A stretch of DNA of 64,000 nucleotides from Embiotoca jacksoni (GCA_022577435.1 JAKOON010000018.1:10300596-10364595), one strand, 5' to 3'; counted from the first letter of the stretch, positions 10,886-22,579 are shown. Numbers and translations are program-made. The notes: generated by a model from the letters alone, not told the origin.

Positions 10886-12517
10886 CATCTCAAGCCTCAC
10901 TAGGGGTGCCGGTACAGGCCCGGGTGACAGATTGTCCAGACAATTGCTTTTAACAAGCTAGAGGGAAAGTAGGGCAAAAATACTAATGTCTCACCTCACC
11001 GATCCATTCCACTGCCATACATATTTTCTTTCGCTCTCTATAATTCATCAGCGGACGCTCTGTCCCCGCACATCTCGCACACGCACACACACCGATGTCA
11101 ACCTAAATGTACACAACTGTGTACAGGCGTGAGCATCATGGCAGCGGGTTGGAAATATTTGGCTACGGTAATTGTTGCTTGTTTTGTACTCTCCAAGTTT
11201 TGTTTTGGTAAAGTAAATGCCAAGAGCCTGAGAGAGAAGCACAATTGCACCTCGATTTACAAATTGTGTTTTTGTTAATTACCTGTCTGTTTATTTGCAT
11301 GTTGTTTAACCGCAGGCCTATGAGACCTGCTTAAGAGCTGGTTTGAAAAGACCATACCCCGATCCTGAGCAGAGTTTGATGAGTGTCGAGGAAGTTTAAT
11401 CACTGCAGGACAATTTATCAATTAAAAACCAAAGGAATTTATTGTTAGCTCTGAGCTGCATTTATGCAATATGTTCAGCAAGATGTGGTCTGTCTGTCTG
11501 TTTGCAATCATGCTAGAAGAGACGATGAAACGGAGGAAGAGGAAATACAAGAACCGGTGGATTGTGAGGAAGGCTGAACGAGCGTTTTCTCGTATTTGTT
11601 CTACCTGGCAAAACAGGAAAATTAGATATTGACTGGAGAATAATGTTTTTCAGTTCAACAAAAACACTGAACATGCTGCTGCCTTAAGCACTTACAGAGC
11701 ACCCACACATATGCACAAACCAGGCTCATACGTGTAGAGACATATGCAAGTGCATTGGATGAGATTATTTTTCACCAAGCGGATGTTAAATATGGACATG
11801 TTTGGTTGGCATTTCCTACAACTACCTGTGTCCTTTTGTGGTGTTACAACAACAAATGTCATATTTTTTACAATAGAAAGCACATTTTTACACGATGCTG
11901 GAGCCTTTTCTTTTGATACAATCATGACGGCACCAAATAAGTACATGCTACGTAAGGTGCCTTACAATAGCATTTGATCTAAAACCATATTAAAAAGTTT
12001 CTTGAGAGAACAAAGCAGTCCTTTCATTTCAATCTTGTAGTCGTTCATAAACGTCTGAGATTTTCATTGTCCAGTCGCCAATTCATATTGAAAGGGCTGC
12101 TGATGAATACAATCCCATAATAATAGCAGAACAGTGGTTTCAGCAGTGACATCAATGGAGCTTATTCAAACTAGCAAAAGGGAGAGGAGGTGGGAAGGGG
12201 GGGGGGGGGCAGCTATTATTACGATGCCAATAAAAACCCAAACCCGTGGTTGAGCTAATTTGGAGCATTATGTAAAGGCATAATTTGACCCGTAATTATC
12301 CTTTCCTGCTCTTTGTTGAGCGCCCAACAATCTACACACACTTGTTCTTGCACTTGTTCGCCGTGGAGGCAGTTATCAAAGAGATATTCTTCATGCCAAG
12401 CAAGACACAAATTCAATCTGCTGCTGTTGCGTGGAGATTTATGGTGAAAGAGGAACCGAGGTGGGGGTTTCCTGCGGTTTCTGGAGGGCTTCGGTGATCA
12501 GTGGTCACAGTGGGGGG

Positions 12518-12519
<2 letters not shown>
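10880..12519. other. Non-coding stretch
   Basis: No repeat, exon or RNA recognised. A G12-type homopurine run is near 12197-12210. Confidence 0.4.

Positions 12520-12560
<41 letters not shown>
12520..12560. repeat. (TG)n microsatellite
   Basis: About 40 bases of TG. Confidence 0.95.
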
Positions 12561-12561
<1 letters not shown>

Positions 12562-12974
12562 ATTGAGTGCAGGGGGGTGGTTTAATAATTTGCATTTTCA
12601 CATCATTTTGGACTATTATCTTTACAATATTTATTTATGTGCCATAAAAATACGAATCACCAAACATTGGCGAAACAAGGTTACAATGAATGCATTTGAA
12701 CTGAATTCAGAACAGGATTAGAATCGATATACTGTATATATATTTGAAATATGATTTAAAAAAAAAAAAATCTTTCAACTGCAGCAGCAGTCATGTTTAC
12801 AACAGCAGCTCACTTTCAACTGAATAACGTCTCACTGGAAATAAATGTCAATAAAGTAAATGATATTCCTGATTTGAAAATACAGACTGAAGTTTAAAAA
12901 GGATGAAGTACGAACATCGATCCTCCTCTTCCCCCCGGGGCAGGTAGAGGAGGCTAGTGTGAGAGGGTGCCTGC
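12561..12974. other. Non-coding stretch
   Basis: AT-rich; no feature recognised apart from an A12 run near 12758. Confidence 0.4.
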
Positions 12975-13020
12975 TGTTTGTTTGTTTGTTTGTTTGTTTG
13001 TTTGCTTGTTTGTTTGTTTA
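12975..13020. repeat. (GTTT)n microsatellite
   Basis: About eleven GTTT units with one GCTT interruption. Confidence 0.93.
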
Positions 13021-14028
13021 GGAGAATGAAAATAGCGGGTCCACCTACAGGTCACCTTAAGTGAGTCTGGTCAAGTTAGGCTAACGCATCGTTGCTAACT
13101 TCAGGGATAATCCCTTTCAATTTAATGAGCAGGTGGAAAGCTGGACACAGAAAATTGGCTCGGCTCTTGAGGAGTTGTAACATTCATTTACAGACAAACA
13201 GTAGACGCACTGCATCGCTGTGTTTACACGGGTATATTGTCGTCTTCATCCTCAGCTCCGGTGTCCGGTCGCCAGCCTCTCCACCAAACATGCAGTGTCT
13301 CTCTCTCTTGACGGTATACTCACACACAACCTGTGCGCTCAGGATAGTTTTTTTTTCTGTTCATTTGGCTGATAAAAAGCCTTTGGACGCTGCGCCTACC
13401 CCTGCTAAATGCCGAATTTATCCATTTTAAATTATGACGTATAGACAGTGCAAGTCAAAATGTCATGAAGAAATAAAATGTGCAATAGGCACTGTAAGTG
13501 ATTCATCTGCCTCTAAATGGGACAAGCGAAGCATTAGTTACAGATAACACCCTTACTTTATGTGGGGAATATTTTCAAAACTTGTTTTCAGGAAACATAA
13601 TGTGATTATTACTTTATATATATTATATAATGAAAGGCTATTGCATTTTAACTCACAAATGTTGAATTTCATTATACTTAATTAATTATAACTGCAAGTT
13701 TGCAATTTGGCAGGTATTTTTTTTTTTTTATCACATCTAAAAATGTTTGAAGGAAAAGATAATTTTTTTTTAAATTTTTTTATTCAGCCCAGTTGTGCTC
13801 ATGCAAATTCTGATGGAGTAGCACCTGGGATGCTGTGATACATTTGAATTCTATATATTTGTAAATATGAATATTTACTAACCTCCCAGATCTTCCCATC
13901 TTAATCTGTTGCTGTTTCTTCTGTCTCCGCTACCTTCCTCTCTCTGTCTCTGTGTCTCTCTGTGTCTCTCTTTCTGCCTTTCTCTGTGTCCCCGGTGTAC
14001 TCCGTGTCAGCTGAGGCAAAGTATCAAT
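13021..14028. other. Non-coding stretch
   Basis: The 112-codon open frame at 13092-13430 (+) lacks motif support. 13908-13990 is a CT-rich imperfect microsatellite. Confidence 0.4.
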
Positions 14029-14338
14029 CCATGCATAAATGATTACAGAGTTTTGTTACAAAGGGATTATCATTTCTATCCCTGTCGCACAAGTACCTTT
14101 GATCGTATCGCATACATCGACACACCAGCAGCGACCTCCCTCGGGGTGTGCACACGCATTGATCTGCAGGACTCCGCTTGGGTGTCAACACGAGTGCTAC
14201 CGCTGGTCAGAAATGGTGCGTGTGTGCGTTTGTGACTGTGTGTGTGTGTGCGCGTGTGACAGGATCAAAGGTACTCGTGCAGAAGGGATAGACGCGATAA
14301 TCCTTCAGTAACAAAACTCTCTAATCATTTATGCATGG
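14029..14338. mobile_element. Long inverted repeat, probable MITE/foldback element
   Basis: The left arm (14029-14104) and the right arm (14263-14338) are inverted copies of 76 bp. My hand alignment gives 65 of 76 matching and no gaps. The arms begin CCATGCATAAATGATTA on one side and mirror this on the other. The 158-base centre contains GT-rich sequence and no open frame with a recognisable product. The tetramer TCAA occurs just outside both ends, but is too short to be convincing as a target duplication. Equal arm length and moderate divergence suit an old non-autonomous inverted-repeat transposon; a transcribed long hairpin is the alternative. Class unknown. Confidence 0.75.
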
Positions 14339-15714
14339 TTTCAAACTTTTCCTCTCCTCTAATGTTGCTTCCCAGAGAAAGAGACACAGCGACAGAGCTC
14401 TGACATTGTTAATATATGGATTAATTTTAAGCACAGTTGCTGCAAACGCTGCTGAGAAGATAACCAACTTCAAAGACCAGAGAAACTCCCAAACAGAGGC
14501 AGCATAAGATCCTGTTTTAAACTTCAAATTTAACTTCAAATAGCTTAAAGTTTTCCCAATTCACAGGGGGCTGTCAACTACAAGGATCTGTACGATTTGT
14601 AATAAAGCTAATGCAACTAGATTTTTTTTTCCCAATGTGCTTCATTGTAAGACCCTATAGTGGTTAGTCAAACATTTATGATTAACATAAAGAATCTTTT
14701 ATTTTTTTAACTTGGAAGGTTAACTTGACATGAAATGAAACACTCTTTTCGAAACAACATTTGCATTGACATTTACAGAGTTATTGCAAATAAATCAAAT
14801 TATTACCATCTTTTTCTCTGCTCAAACGCTCAGCCCGGCTCTTATTCTGCTTTATTGCAAATCAGCAGGCGTATGAGTAGTTTTGATGAGCAACAGTAAT
14901 TTCCTCTAACCTGATTTCAGCTGATCTATAATGGAAAAAAATATCACTGTGTACACGACTTCCAGCCTTGCACAAGTCAAGGATCATTAGTGTTTGTGTG
15001 TGTGTGTGTGAGTGTGCAGTGTGTCTGTGCATGTTCATTCCAATAAAACGGAAAGATCTGTCTTATCTGACGTCGCCTTGAACTGCTAAATGTAGACGGT
15101 TTGAAACGCATATTTGCATCTGTGCTCGTAATCATCTATTCACGTAAGTGTCAAATTTAAAGTAATTGCTTAGTTAATTTGTGTTTTCATAAAGATGACA
15201 GGTTTAACACATTGAAGGCAGTCAATTTCACCCAGTTTATTTTTTTTAAATACTTTATAAATACTCCTTGATTCAGTTTGCATAACTTACATTTTTTTTT
15301 TTATATCAAATTAAATTGTTTAAAAAAAAGTTGCCCTACTTTTCATTTTTTCTCAACATCTATTAGACATTCTTCTTCACACTCTACTAAAAACTGTTTT
15401 CTTCATTTTGAAGGCCAAGGAGAGTTTCTTATTTATTTCTTTATTGTCCAAAAATGGTTGCTATTAGTGTTTTTTTGGGGAGTGTGTTCAATATCTGGTT
15501 AAATCAGTTGACAGTATTTGTCAGTTTAGGTGACTTGCTTATTAACTTATTGTTGAACAATAAGAGTTACATGGCATTTTCTGTCTGAAACGATCTGAGC
15601 AGCATATGCCAGCATGATAACTTGATCATGTTTGACAGATAAAATGTTTACAATCTTTTTCTTAGTTTAGTTTGTTAGCATGCTAACAATTTGGGAATCT
15701 TAATTTGGTGGATA
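14339..15714. other. AT-rich non-coding stretch
   Basis: Several T homopolymers (15292-15302) and a short GT run near 14995. Nothing identified. Confidence 0.4.
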
Positions 15715-15870
15715 TTTGGTCATTAATGAAAGAAAAAAGAAAAGTCATTTTTGCAGAAGAAATGAATGCTTGATTAATCTCATGGCAACCTGTCCAATAG
15801 TTGTGAAGGAATTCACTCAAAATATAAAATGTCAACCTCAGGATGGCATCAATGTAAGGCTCCAGGATTC
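15715..15870 (-). repeat. Teleost dispersed repeat, copy 1 (related to 27930-28180 and 43330-43815)
   Basis: Phrases 'ccaatagttgtgaaggaatt', 'cactcaaaa' and 'aatgtcaacctca' match the copy near 28 kb in the same orientation, and the copy near 43.7 kb in the opposite orientation. This is a very common fish repeat from memory, of unknown class. It is strongly diverged. Confidence 0.65.
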
Positions 15871-16070
15871 TGCAGGATTCTGCAGCTGGCCCTGCTGTTG
15901 TGGTCAGGTCAAAAATATTTTATTCATAATATTTACAGTATTTACATGTACTGTTTCATTTTAGCTCAATGTGCGAGTCTCTGCTGGGTTTTGCTGTCAT
16001 CGACCGTCGCGCTGGTTTCTTTTCCTTTGCTCCGTGTCTCATTTAAGAGTGAGTTTTAGCCACCGCTACA
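15871..16070. other. Non-coding stretch
   Basis: Contains a tandem 'caggattctg' doublet at 15863-15883; no further feature. Confidence 0.35.
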
Positions 16071-16530
16071 CATATAGAGCGGAGCAGGCAAGAGGCAGGT
16101 GAAGTGAGGATAACGTTACTCAAATTACGTAACTTAAAGTGCGATAATTATGCAATAAAAGTCGACAAGAATAATTTTTTTCATAAACAGACGTCAACCT
16201 CAAACGTCCAACTTCTCACAATAGCAGAATGAACCGCTACAGAAGAGGATATTGTTCACTCGTTAATCGATTGCTGACGGCATCGTTCTCTCAATGAAAT
16301 GAATAGAACAATTTTAAAAAAGAAAACGCCATAATGGGGTCGCCAAATATACTTGGGCGAACGTTAATACACCTGCTCTTCCCAAGTAGAGTGTGGAAAC
16401 ACTGAGCCACGCCCGAACTCCTCCTTACTGAGACGTTGTCACCTGACTTACTCCCATCATAATCATTTTTCAGCCACTAGAGGTCGCAGTAATGTAAATA
16501 TGGATTGTATTAAGCTTCTTACACAGACAA
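16071..16530. repeat. Probable decayed interspersed repeat
   Basis: Text such as 'tgagacgttgtcacctga' and 'cagccactagaggtcgc' resembles fish interspersed repeats I have seen, and the base composition is richer in CpG than the neighbours. 'CCACTAGAGGTC' is one base from the CTCF core. Boundaries and family are not established. Confidence 0.3.
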
Positions 16531-17111
16531 ACTATCCAGCCGTGTTGTAGAGAGGGCGGTCTCATTTTCATAAACAAAATGCTACAAAGTGTGCAGCTTT
16601 GTGAGCTCAAGAGCCATTCGGTCTACTCTGCTGTGGTGTCTACTTTCTACGTGTTTTTATCAAACATGATGATGAAAGCTCAGTGGGGGCTCACGTACAG
16701 CAAGCTTGAATTATCATTAAATCAAAAACGTTCCCCTTTTTTTTTTTCTCTGAGAGCACTGAAAAGTTAAATCCACTGAGGCGGCGTTCCTTTGCTGTCT
16801 GTATCAGTGGAAGAGAGGACACGATAAAGAAAACAAGGAGAGCTGTAGAAATGGAACAAGAGAATGAATTTGAATATTAGAGGGAAGAATTCAGAGTGGA
16901 GGATCGGGTGCGCAAGAGAACGGAGGTGTGTGAGGATGATAAAAGAGATGCAGGGTAGAGAGTGTGTGGAGGGAAGAGGGAGGGAAGTCCTGAATACAGT
17001 CCCAAGAATATTGAAGTGCTGACTCAGCCGCTTGACTTAACAGCTAAAAGTGTTCAGTCCCAAACTCTGACACACAGTTAATATGGTCCCATTCGCACAC
17101 TTGGATAGAGC

Positions 17112-17115
<4 letters not shown>
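16531..17115. other. Non-coding stretch
   Basis: Purine-rich at 16810-16990. No exon or repeat recognised. Confidence 0.4.

Positions 17116-17154
<39 letters not shown>
17116..17154. repeat. (TA)n microsatellite
   Basis: About 39 bases of alternating A and T; likely able to extrude a cruciform. Confidence 0.95.
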
Positions 17155-17157
<3 letters not shown>

Positions 17158-17982
17158 GAACTGCACAGAAATGGTGGAAACAGTTAGTTTCATTTAAATG
17201 CTCAAAAATCAAGTAATGAAGACAAAACAACTTTTGCATTTCTCTGATTCAAATAAAATAAGTCTTTTTCCTGTGTTTCACAGACTCATATTCATACAAA
17301 TTATTCCCAGTTTTGCAACAGAAATTGATATTCCCACTTCAGTTTTACTCCGCTCTGCTTTGCACTTTAAACTCATTAAATCACGATAAAGTAGGATGCG
17401 CTGTTAAGCATAAACAAATACCGGGCTGGCACCGCTGTTGGTTTTGTAATTCTTTTGTCTGGAACATGAGATAAGTGACAGACTGGAGATGTGACGAATT
17501 GTAGACATGCTGGATTCCTTGTGCGGTTATAACACTGACTGAACCTGCGATCCAACTGTGGTATTGAACCTTTTCATCCACAGAATGCATGCTATCTCAT
17601 GCTAGCACCAGCCACAGCGTATGAGAAAATACCCTCATTCACATTTAATTAGTTTATGGCCAGCAAAGCAATGGTGTTTAAGCTATTGACTACACATTAT
17701 TCAGTTGCTGAGCATTTCCCAAATTGTACAACAGTTTCTTGTTTGATTGCGAGCCATGCTATTGCATTCAATTCAATGTACTTGAAATTTGCTGTCATGA
17801 TAAAAAAAACTTTTTTTTTCTTCAATGACATTCGAGCATTTGAAATAAATCTTTTTCCAAAGCAGATATTTTGACTTCCCATTGCAGGAAAATGACAGAT
17901 GAAACAAACTTTGTTCCACTCGATGTTCCAGTCGGTAAACCCTGGAACCAGCTCACTATGTACAGTATGTTAGTCTGAGTGA
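17155..17982. other. Non-coding stretch
   Basis: AT-rich, nothing recognised. Confidence 0.4.
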
Positions 17983-18142
17983 TATCCAAAGGCAGCTGGA
18001 CTTCTTTGAGTTTCTTGAAGATGTTTCACCTCTCATCTGAAAGGCTTCTTCAGTCCTCCAGTCTTTCAAAACTGAAGAAGCCTTTTGAATGAGAGACGAA
18101 ATCGCTTCAAGAAACTGAAAGAAGTCCAGCCGCCTTTGGATA
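17983..18142. mobile_element. Near-palindromic foldback: two inverted copies of a fish repeat
   Basis: Arms of 72 bp (17983-18054 and 18071-18142) are inverted copies with a 16-base loop. My hand alignment gives 62 of 72 matching, without gaps. The right arm reads ACTGAAGAAGCC, then GAGAGACGAAA, then AAGAAGTCCAG-like text, which I recognise as an abundant fish repeat motif of uncertain class. The arrangement could be a foldback transposon or two copies inserted head to head. An RNA from either strand would form a long hairpin. Confidence 0.75.
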
Positions 18143-20399
18143 GCAGTTAGATTGACCATGACCTGGATGACAGAGAACCTTCACTGACAGTATATCACTA
18201 ATTTACACCTGTTCTTTTCTTGAAATAACAAAATGTCCACTGTGAAAAAGGTGTAAGTAGACTCAGCTTCTCAACAAGGACTGTTTGAGAGTTGGCAAAA
18301 ATGACTTTTTAAACACCGGGCAACAACATAACTGACAAAGATAATGTATTAGATACAGGTAAATTAAATGATGTATTACCTAAGTAATTGCACTGAAGCC
18401 AGTGAGTACCTCGCGGAAGAGAAATACATTTTCAAAATCGATTGTTTGATTTGAAATTGCTTGCTAATGTGAGATAGAGTATGGGATTTTTACATTGGCA
18501 AAAAATATGCCCCATGCTGTGTAACATGTACAAACAACACCCAGCTTGAATATGTTTACGCTCATTCTCGGTGTCCGATTGACACCGTGGGTCCAATAAA
18601 ATAAAGAAACGTATAATCCTGGTATCAGGGCTGATGGCTTTCTTTTCGATACGCATGTGAATCAATAAACAGAAATATTACCTGGCTGTCTCTGGTAGCA
18701 TTTCTCTCATGTGCATGGCTACTCTCGGGGGAGGAAGAGGATGCCGCCCTCTCTTCCTTTTATGTGAAGAATTATGTTGTGCTGTGTTCTAGTGAGGAGG
18801 TGTGCATGTGTGCTACTGAAGATCAGTTATGTGGAGCTTTTTGTATTCTCCTGCATTCACACCTCCATTAACGCAGATAACATGCTGTAGCCGTGGAGCG
18901 ATTCCTAATTTTTATTTGGCCATGCACTGAGCCTGTCGAGCCAATGATTAGTTTATAATTATCTAGGAACAGACCAGAACAGCAGCATCCGTTGCAGCAG
19001 GACAGATTTTATAGTGGGCCTTCATGGTGTGATTTTGTTATGTCAATTTGGAAGAGACTGCACTTTGATTTTGTGAATGCAGAAGGCCTGTTTTGAATTA
19101 TTATTAATTAAACAGCATCTAAAGCTCTTATTTTGATGGCTGATGTAATCGTTGTATTCTATATTTATGATTTATTTATGTAACTTTTAGGTTCCCTAAA
19201 TTCAATAGATTGAATGATGATTAGAACTCAAATTTTCTGTGATGTGCAGCATGATTATTATCACAGGAAGTGATTACATATTTATTGCTTTATCAGGTAG
19301 TGCTTAAAAAAACCCTCAAATTTTTCTTTCTGAACTTTTTTTGGGGGAAATTCCCCGTAAGTCAGGCATTTTTGATTGCAACAATCACAAAAAAACTCAA
19401 AATCAAAGAGCGATATCCTGGAGGGACTGAATGTTGGTCTGTAAGTCGTATAAGCGGAGCAATTTCAGGTTTTAGCCCCTTTGCGTGTCCTGGCTTTCTT
19501 CTCGGTGATTTAGGACTTAATTTAATAGGTTTATGGTCGAGATTAAAAAATATTTGATCATTTAAATTACCTGAGATGAGTTTAAAAGGGAAGCTTAAGT
19601 ATTGTCAGTGGCAAATATAATGTTTTTCCACTCCTGGCCCACTTGGCCAGTAGGTCAGAGTCTTACTGGCCTTGAGTATAGTTTCACTGGCCTGGCAGTA
19701 TTTTCCCATAACTGTGTTGATTTTATTATTAATAGTACACATGACAAGTAAGTTCCCTTTAGATGTGGTTAGTAAAAGAACATAATAGCATTTTACTGTG
19801 TACATTTGTGTTCACTCCAAGCTCCTTTTGTCCGCCTCTGCGAGCCACATGTCCACTATAGACTCGGGATGTGTCACGAATTTCAAATATTCTAATAGGT
19901 TATTGGATTATAAAAAAAAAAGTTCAATTTCTGCCAGGCGAAGCTACCATATCACAGGTCCGCCACAACTATGCACACTCGTTTGAGAGCCAAGTACGGA
20001 GAAGACGGTTCTTCCACTGATCAACAATCAATGTCAGGCAAATGTCGTTTTCCAGCGTTACTGAACACCGGGGACTTAACGGAAAAGTTACAGCACGCGT
20101 GCACGACAACGCTGGCAACGTGGTGCCAGCTAACACGGGTCACCTAGAATGACACTCTCAATTTTGAATGGCATTTTTGCTTGAAATACCCATCTCTACC
20201 ACAGACATGGAGTTGTTCCATGTCAGGACCCTCCAGGCTGATGAACAGCAGCCTTGTTGGTGTGTTTACGCTGAGGTTGCTGGCAAACTGAACCGAACAG
20301 ACTACAGTCGCTGTGTTCCTTCCACCAATCGTGATGCATTTCATCAGTCAAGTATGTTGGAAAGGAAGCCGTCATCTAAATTTAAATGAATAAAATACA
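18143..20399. other. Non-coding stretch, host of the young Tc1 insertion
   Basis: No exon identified. 18830-19110 is of mixed complexity and could be a conserved non-coding element. Text 'gtcttactggccttgag' near 19660 is echoed by 'ctcttactagccctgag' near 22075 on the far side of the Tc1 element, suggesting an older repeat beside or around it. The open frame at 20168-20389 (+) has a protein-like composition but no domain I know; it may be a fossil of that older element. Confidence 0.35.
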
Positions 20400-20401
20400 T
20401 A

Positions 20402-20618
20402 CAGTGGGTACGGAAAGTATTCAGACCCCTTTAAATTTTTCACTCTTTGTTTCATTGCAGCCATTTGCTAAAATCAAAAAAGTTTATTTTATTTCTCATT
20501 AATGTACACTCAGCACCCCATCTTGACAGAAAAAAACAGAAATGTAGAAATTTGTGCAAATTTATTAAAAAAGAAAAACTGAAATATCACATGGTCATAA
20601 GTATTCAGACCCTTTGCT
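20402..20618 (+). repeat. Left terminal inverted repeat of Tc1 element
   Basis: It runs from the CAGTGGGTACGG tip to the inner direct repeat, and ends immediately at the transposase stop codon (20618-20620). It matches the right repeat almost perfectly. Confidence 0.92.
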
Positions 20619-21659
20619 CAGTATTGAGTAGAAGCACCCTTTTGAGCTAGTACAGCCATGAGTCTTCTTGGGAATGATGCAACAAGCTTTTCACACCTGG
20701 ATTTGGGGATCCTCTGCCATTCTTCCTTGCAGATCCTCTCCAGTTCCGTCAGGTTGGATGGTGAACGTTGGTGGACAGCCATTTTCAGGTCTCTCCAGAG
20801 ATGCTCAATTGGGTTTAGGTCAGGGCTCTGGCTGGGCCAGTCAAGAATGGTCACAGAGTTGTTCTGAAGCCACTCCTTTGTTATTTTAGCTGTGTGCTTA
20901 GGGTCATTGTCTTGTTGGAAGGTGAACCTTCGACCCAGTCTGAGGTCCAGATCACTCTGGAAGAGGTTTTCTTCCAGGATATCGCTGTACTTGGCCGCAT
21001 TCATCTTTCCTTCAATTGCAACCAGTCGTCCTGTCCCTGCAGCTGAAAAAAAAAAAACATAGCATGATGCTGCCACCACCATGTTTCACAGTTGGGATTA
21101 TATTGGGCAGGTGATGAGCAGTGCCTGGTTTTCTCCACACATACCGCTTAGAATTAACGCCAACAAGTTCAATCTTGGTCTCATCAGACCAGAGAATCTT
21201 ATTTCTCATAGTCTGGGAGTCCTTCATGTGTTTTTTGGCAAACTCTATGCGGGCTTTCATATGTCTTGCACTGAGGAGAGGCTTCCGTCGGGCCACTCTG
21301 CCATAAAGCCCCGACTGGTGGAGGGCTGCAGTGATAGTTGACTTTGTGGAACTTTCTCCCATCTCCCTACTGCATCTCTGGAGCTCAGCCACAGTAATCT
21401 TTGGGTTCTTCTTTACCTCTCTCACCAAGGCTCTTCTCCCACGATTGCTCAGTTTGGCTGGATGGCCAGGTCTAGGAAGAGTTCTGGTCGTCCCAAACTT
21501 CTTCCATTTAAGGATTATGGAGGCCACTGTGCTCTTAGGAACCTTGAGTGCTGCAGAAATTATTTTGTAACCTTGGCCAGATCTGTGCCTTGCCACAATT
21601 CTGTCTCTGAGCTCCTTGGACAGTTCCTTCAACCTCATGATTCTCATTTGCTCTGACAT
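20618..21659 (-). pseudogene. Tc1 transposase, disrupted by one frameshift
   Basis: Transposase that cuts the element out and inserts it at TA sites. The start codon at 21659 opens a 215-codon frame. Its N-terminal part has the paired-like helix-turn-helix DNA-binding region (ELRDRIVARHRSGQGYK... then VPKSTVASIILKWKK). Next come a basic GRR stretch and the first catalytic aspartate in ILWSDETKIE. The frame is then lost at a run of 12 A on the + strand (21046-21057), where the family has a conserved G-rich W-G-C segment. The rest continues in another frame to 20618, with the second aspartate in FQQDNDPKHTAK and the catalytic glutamate in SPDLNPIEHLW, ending with a normal C-terminus. Apart from this lesion no stop interrupts it; total length is about 345 residues, normal for Tc1. 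The copy is predicted inactive but recently derived from an active one. Confidence 0.93.
21046..21057. other. Homopolymer lesion in the transposase
   Basis: Twelve A (T on the coding strand) replace a mixed G-rich stretch and leave the reading frame shifted by one base. Confidence 0.85.
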
Positions 21660-21818
21660 GCACTGTGAGCTATAAGGTCTTATATAGACAGGTGTGTGCC
21701 TTTCCTAATCAAGTCCAATCAGTTTAATTAAACACAGCTGGACTCCAATGAAGGAGTAGAACCATCTCAAGGAGGATCAGAAGAAATGGACAGCATGTGA
21801 GCTAAATATGAGTGTCAC

Positions 21819-22036
21819 AGCAAAGGGTCTGAATACTTATGACCATGTGATATTTCAGTTTTTCTTTTTTAATAAATTTGCACAAATTTCTACATTTCTG
21901 TTTTTTTTCTGTCAAGATGGGGTGCTGAGTGTACATTAATGAGAAATAAAACGAACTTTTTTGATTTTAGCAAATGGCTGCAATGAAACAAAGAGTGAAA
22001 AATTTAAAGGGGTCTGAATACTTTCCGTACCCACTG
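21819..22036 (-). repeat. Right terminal inverted repeat of Tc1 element
   Basis: Mirror of the left repeat. A 5' untranslated segment of about 160 bases separates it from the transposase start at 21659. Confidence 0.92.
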
Positions 22037-22038
22037 TA

Positions 22039-22521
22039 TTTTCATTATTGGCCAGTCATTTTGCCCTGCTTAGACTCTTACTAGCCCTGAGCCATCGAGC
22101 TAATTAAGACCTTGGTTGTGTAGAACGTAAAACTGTACAAACAAGGTTTTGCCAATTTAAAAACAAAACAAAAATGACCTCTCTTCTTATATCTGTTACA
22201 TTTCTTTCATTTGACACAGTGCGTATTGTAATTTCGAAATTTGCAAGACATTTTAAAACCAAGTTCATTTACATTCTCTGTCAGCGCAAAACCCTGTTGT
22301 CTCTTTTACACGATTTGTAACTGGCCCCTATTATTGGTGGCATACATATGATGGCTTTCATATACATATGTTTATATACTCTGTGTTTGTGTGTGCGAGC
22401 AGATGTGCATGTGTCTTGAGAAGGGTTCCCTGTGGCTGTGAGGTTTAAATGAAAACCAGATGTTTCCACTTGAAAAGAGAATTAGTAAAATACAGGCTGT
22501 CAAACACAATTAATAATAACT

Positions 22522-22526
<5 letters not shown>
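22039..22526. other. Non-coding stretch
   Basis: Begins with possible continuation of the older repeat interrupted by Tc1 (see 18143-20399). Otherwise AT-rich. Confidence 0.35.

Positions 22527-22575
<49 letters not shown>
22527..22575. repeat. (AC)n microsatellite
   Basis: About 49 bases of AC. Confidence 0.96.

Positions 22576-22579
<4 letters not shown>

Larger units (their letters stand above)
20402..22036 (-). mobile_element. Near-complete Tc1-family transposon (IR/DR type)
   Basis: The element is 1635 bp, flanked by TA at 20400-20401 and 22037-22038, the target duplication of Tc1/mariner elements. Its ends start CAGTGGGTACGG and mirror this. The terminal inverted repeats are about 217 bp (20402-20618 and 21819-22036). 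By hand they differ by one two-base change and one A-run length difference, so the insertion is young. Each repeat has an outer (AAGTATTCAGACCCCTTT) and an inner (AAGTATTCAGACCCTTT) transposase-binding-type direct repeat, the IR/DR layout also known from Sleeping Beauty. It carries one broken transposase gene on the minus strand. Closely similar elements are widespread in fishes and, as I recall, have been reported as horizontally transferred among aquatic vertebrates. Confidence 0.95.

Noticed and set aside
13092..13430. 112-codon open frame
   Set aside because: No motif or exon signals; ordinary chance frame.
18072..18101. Hammerhead-ribozyme-like core (CTGAAGA ... GAAA) in the foldback repeat
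   Set aside because: The required stems II and III and a cleavage triplet do not line up; the core letters alone are weak evidence.
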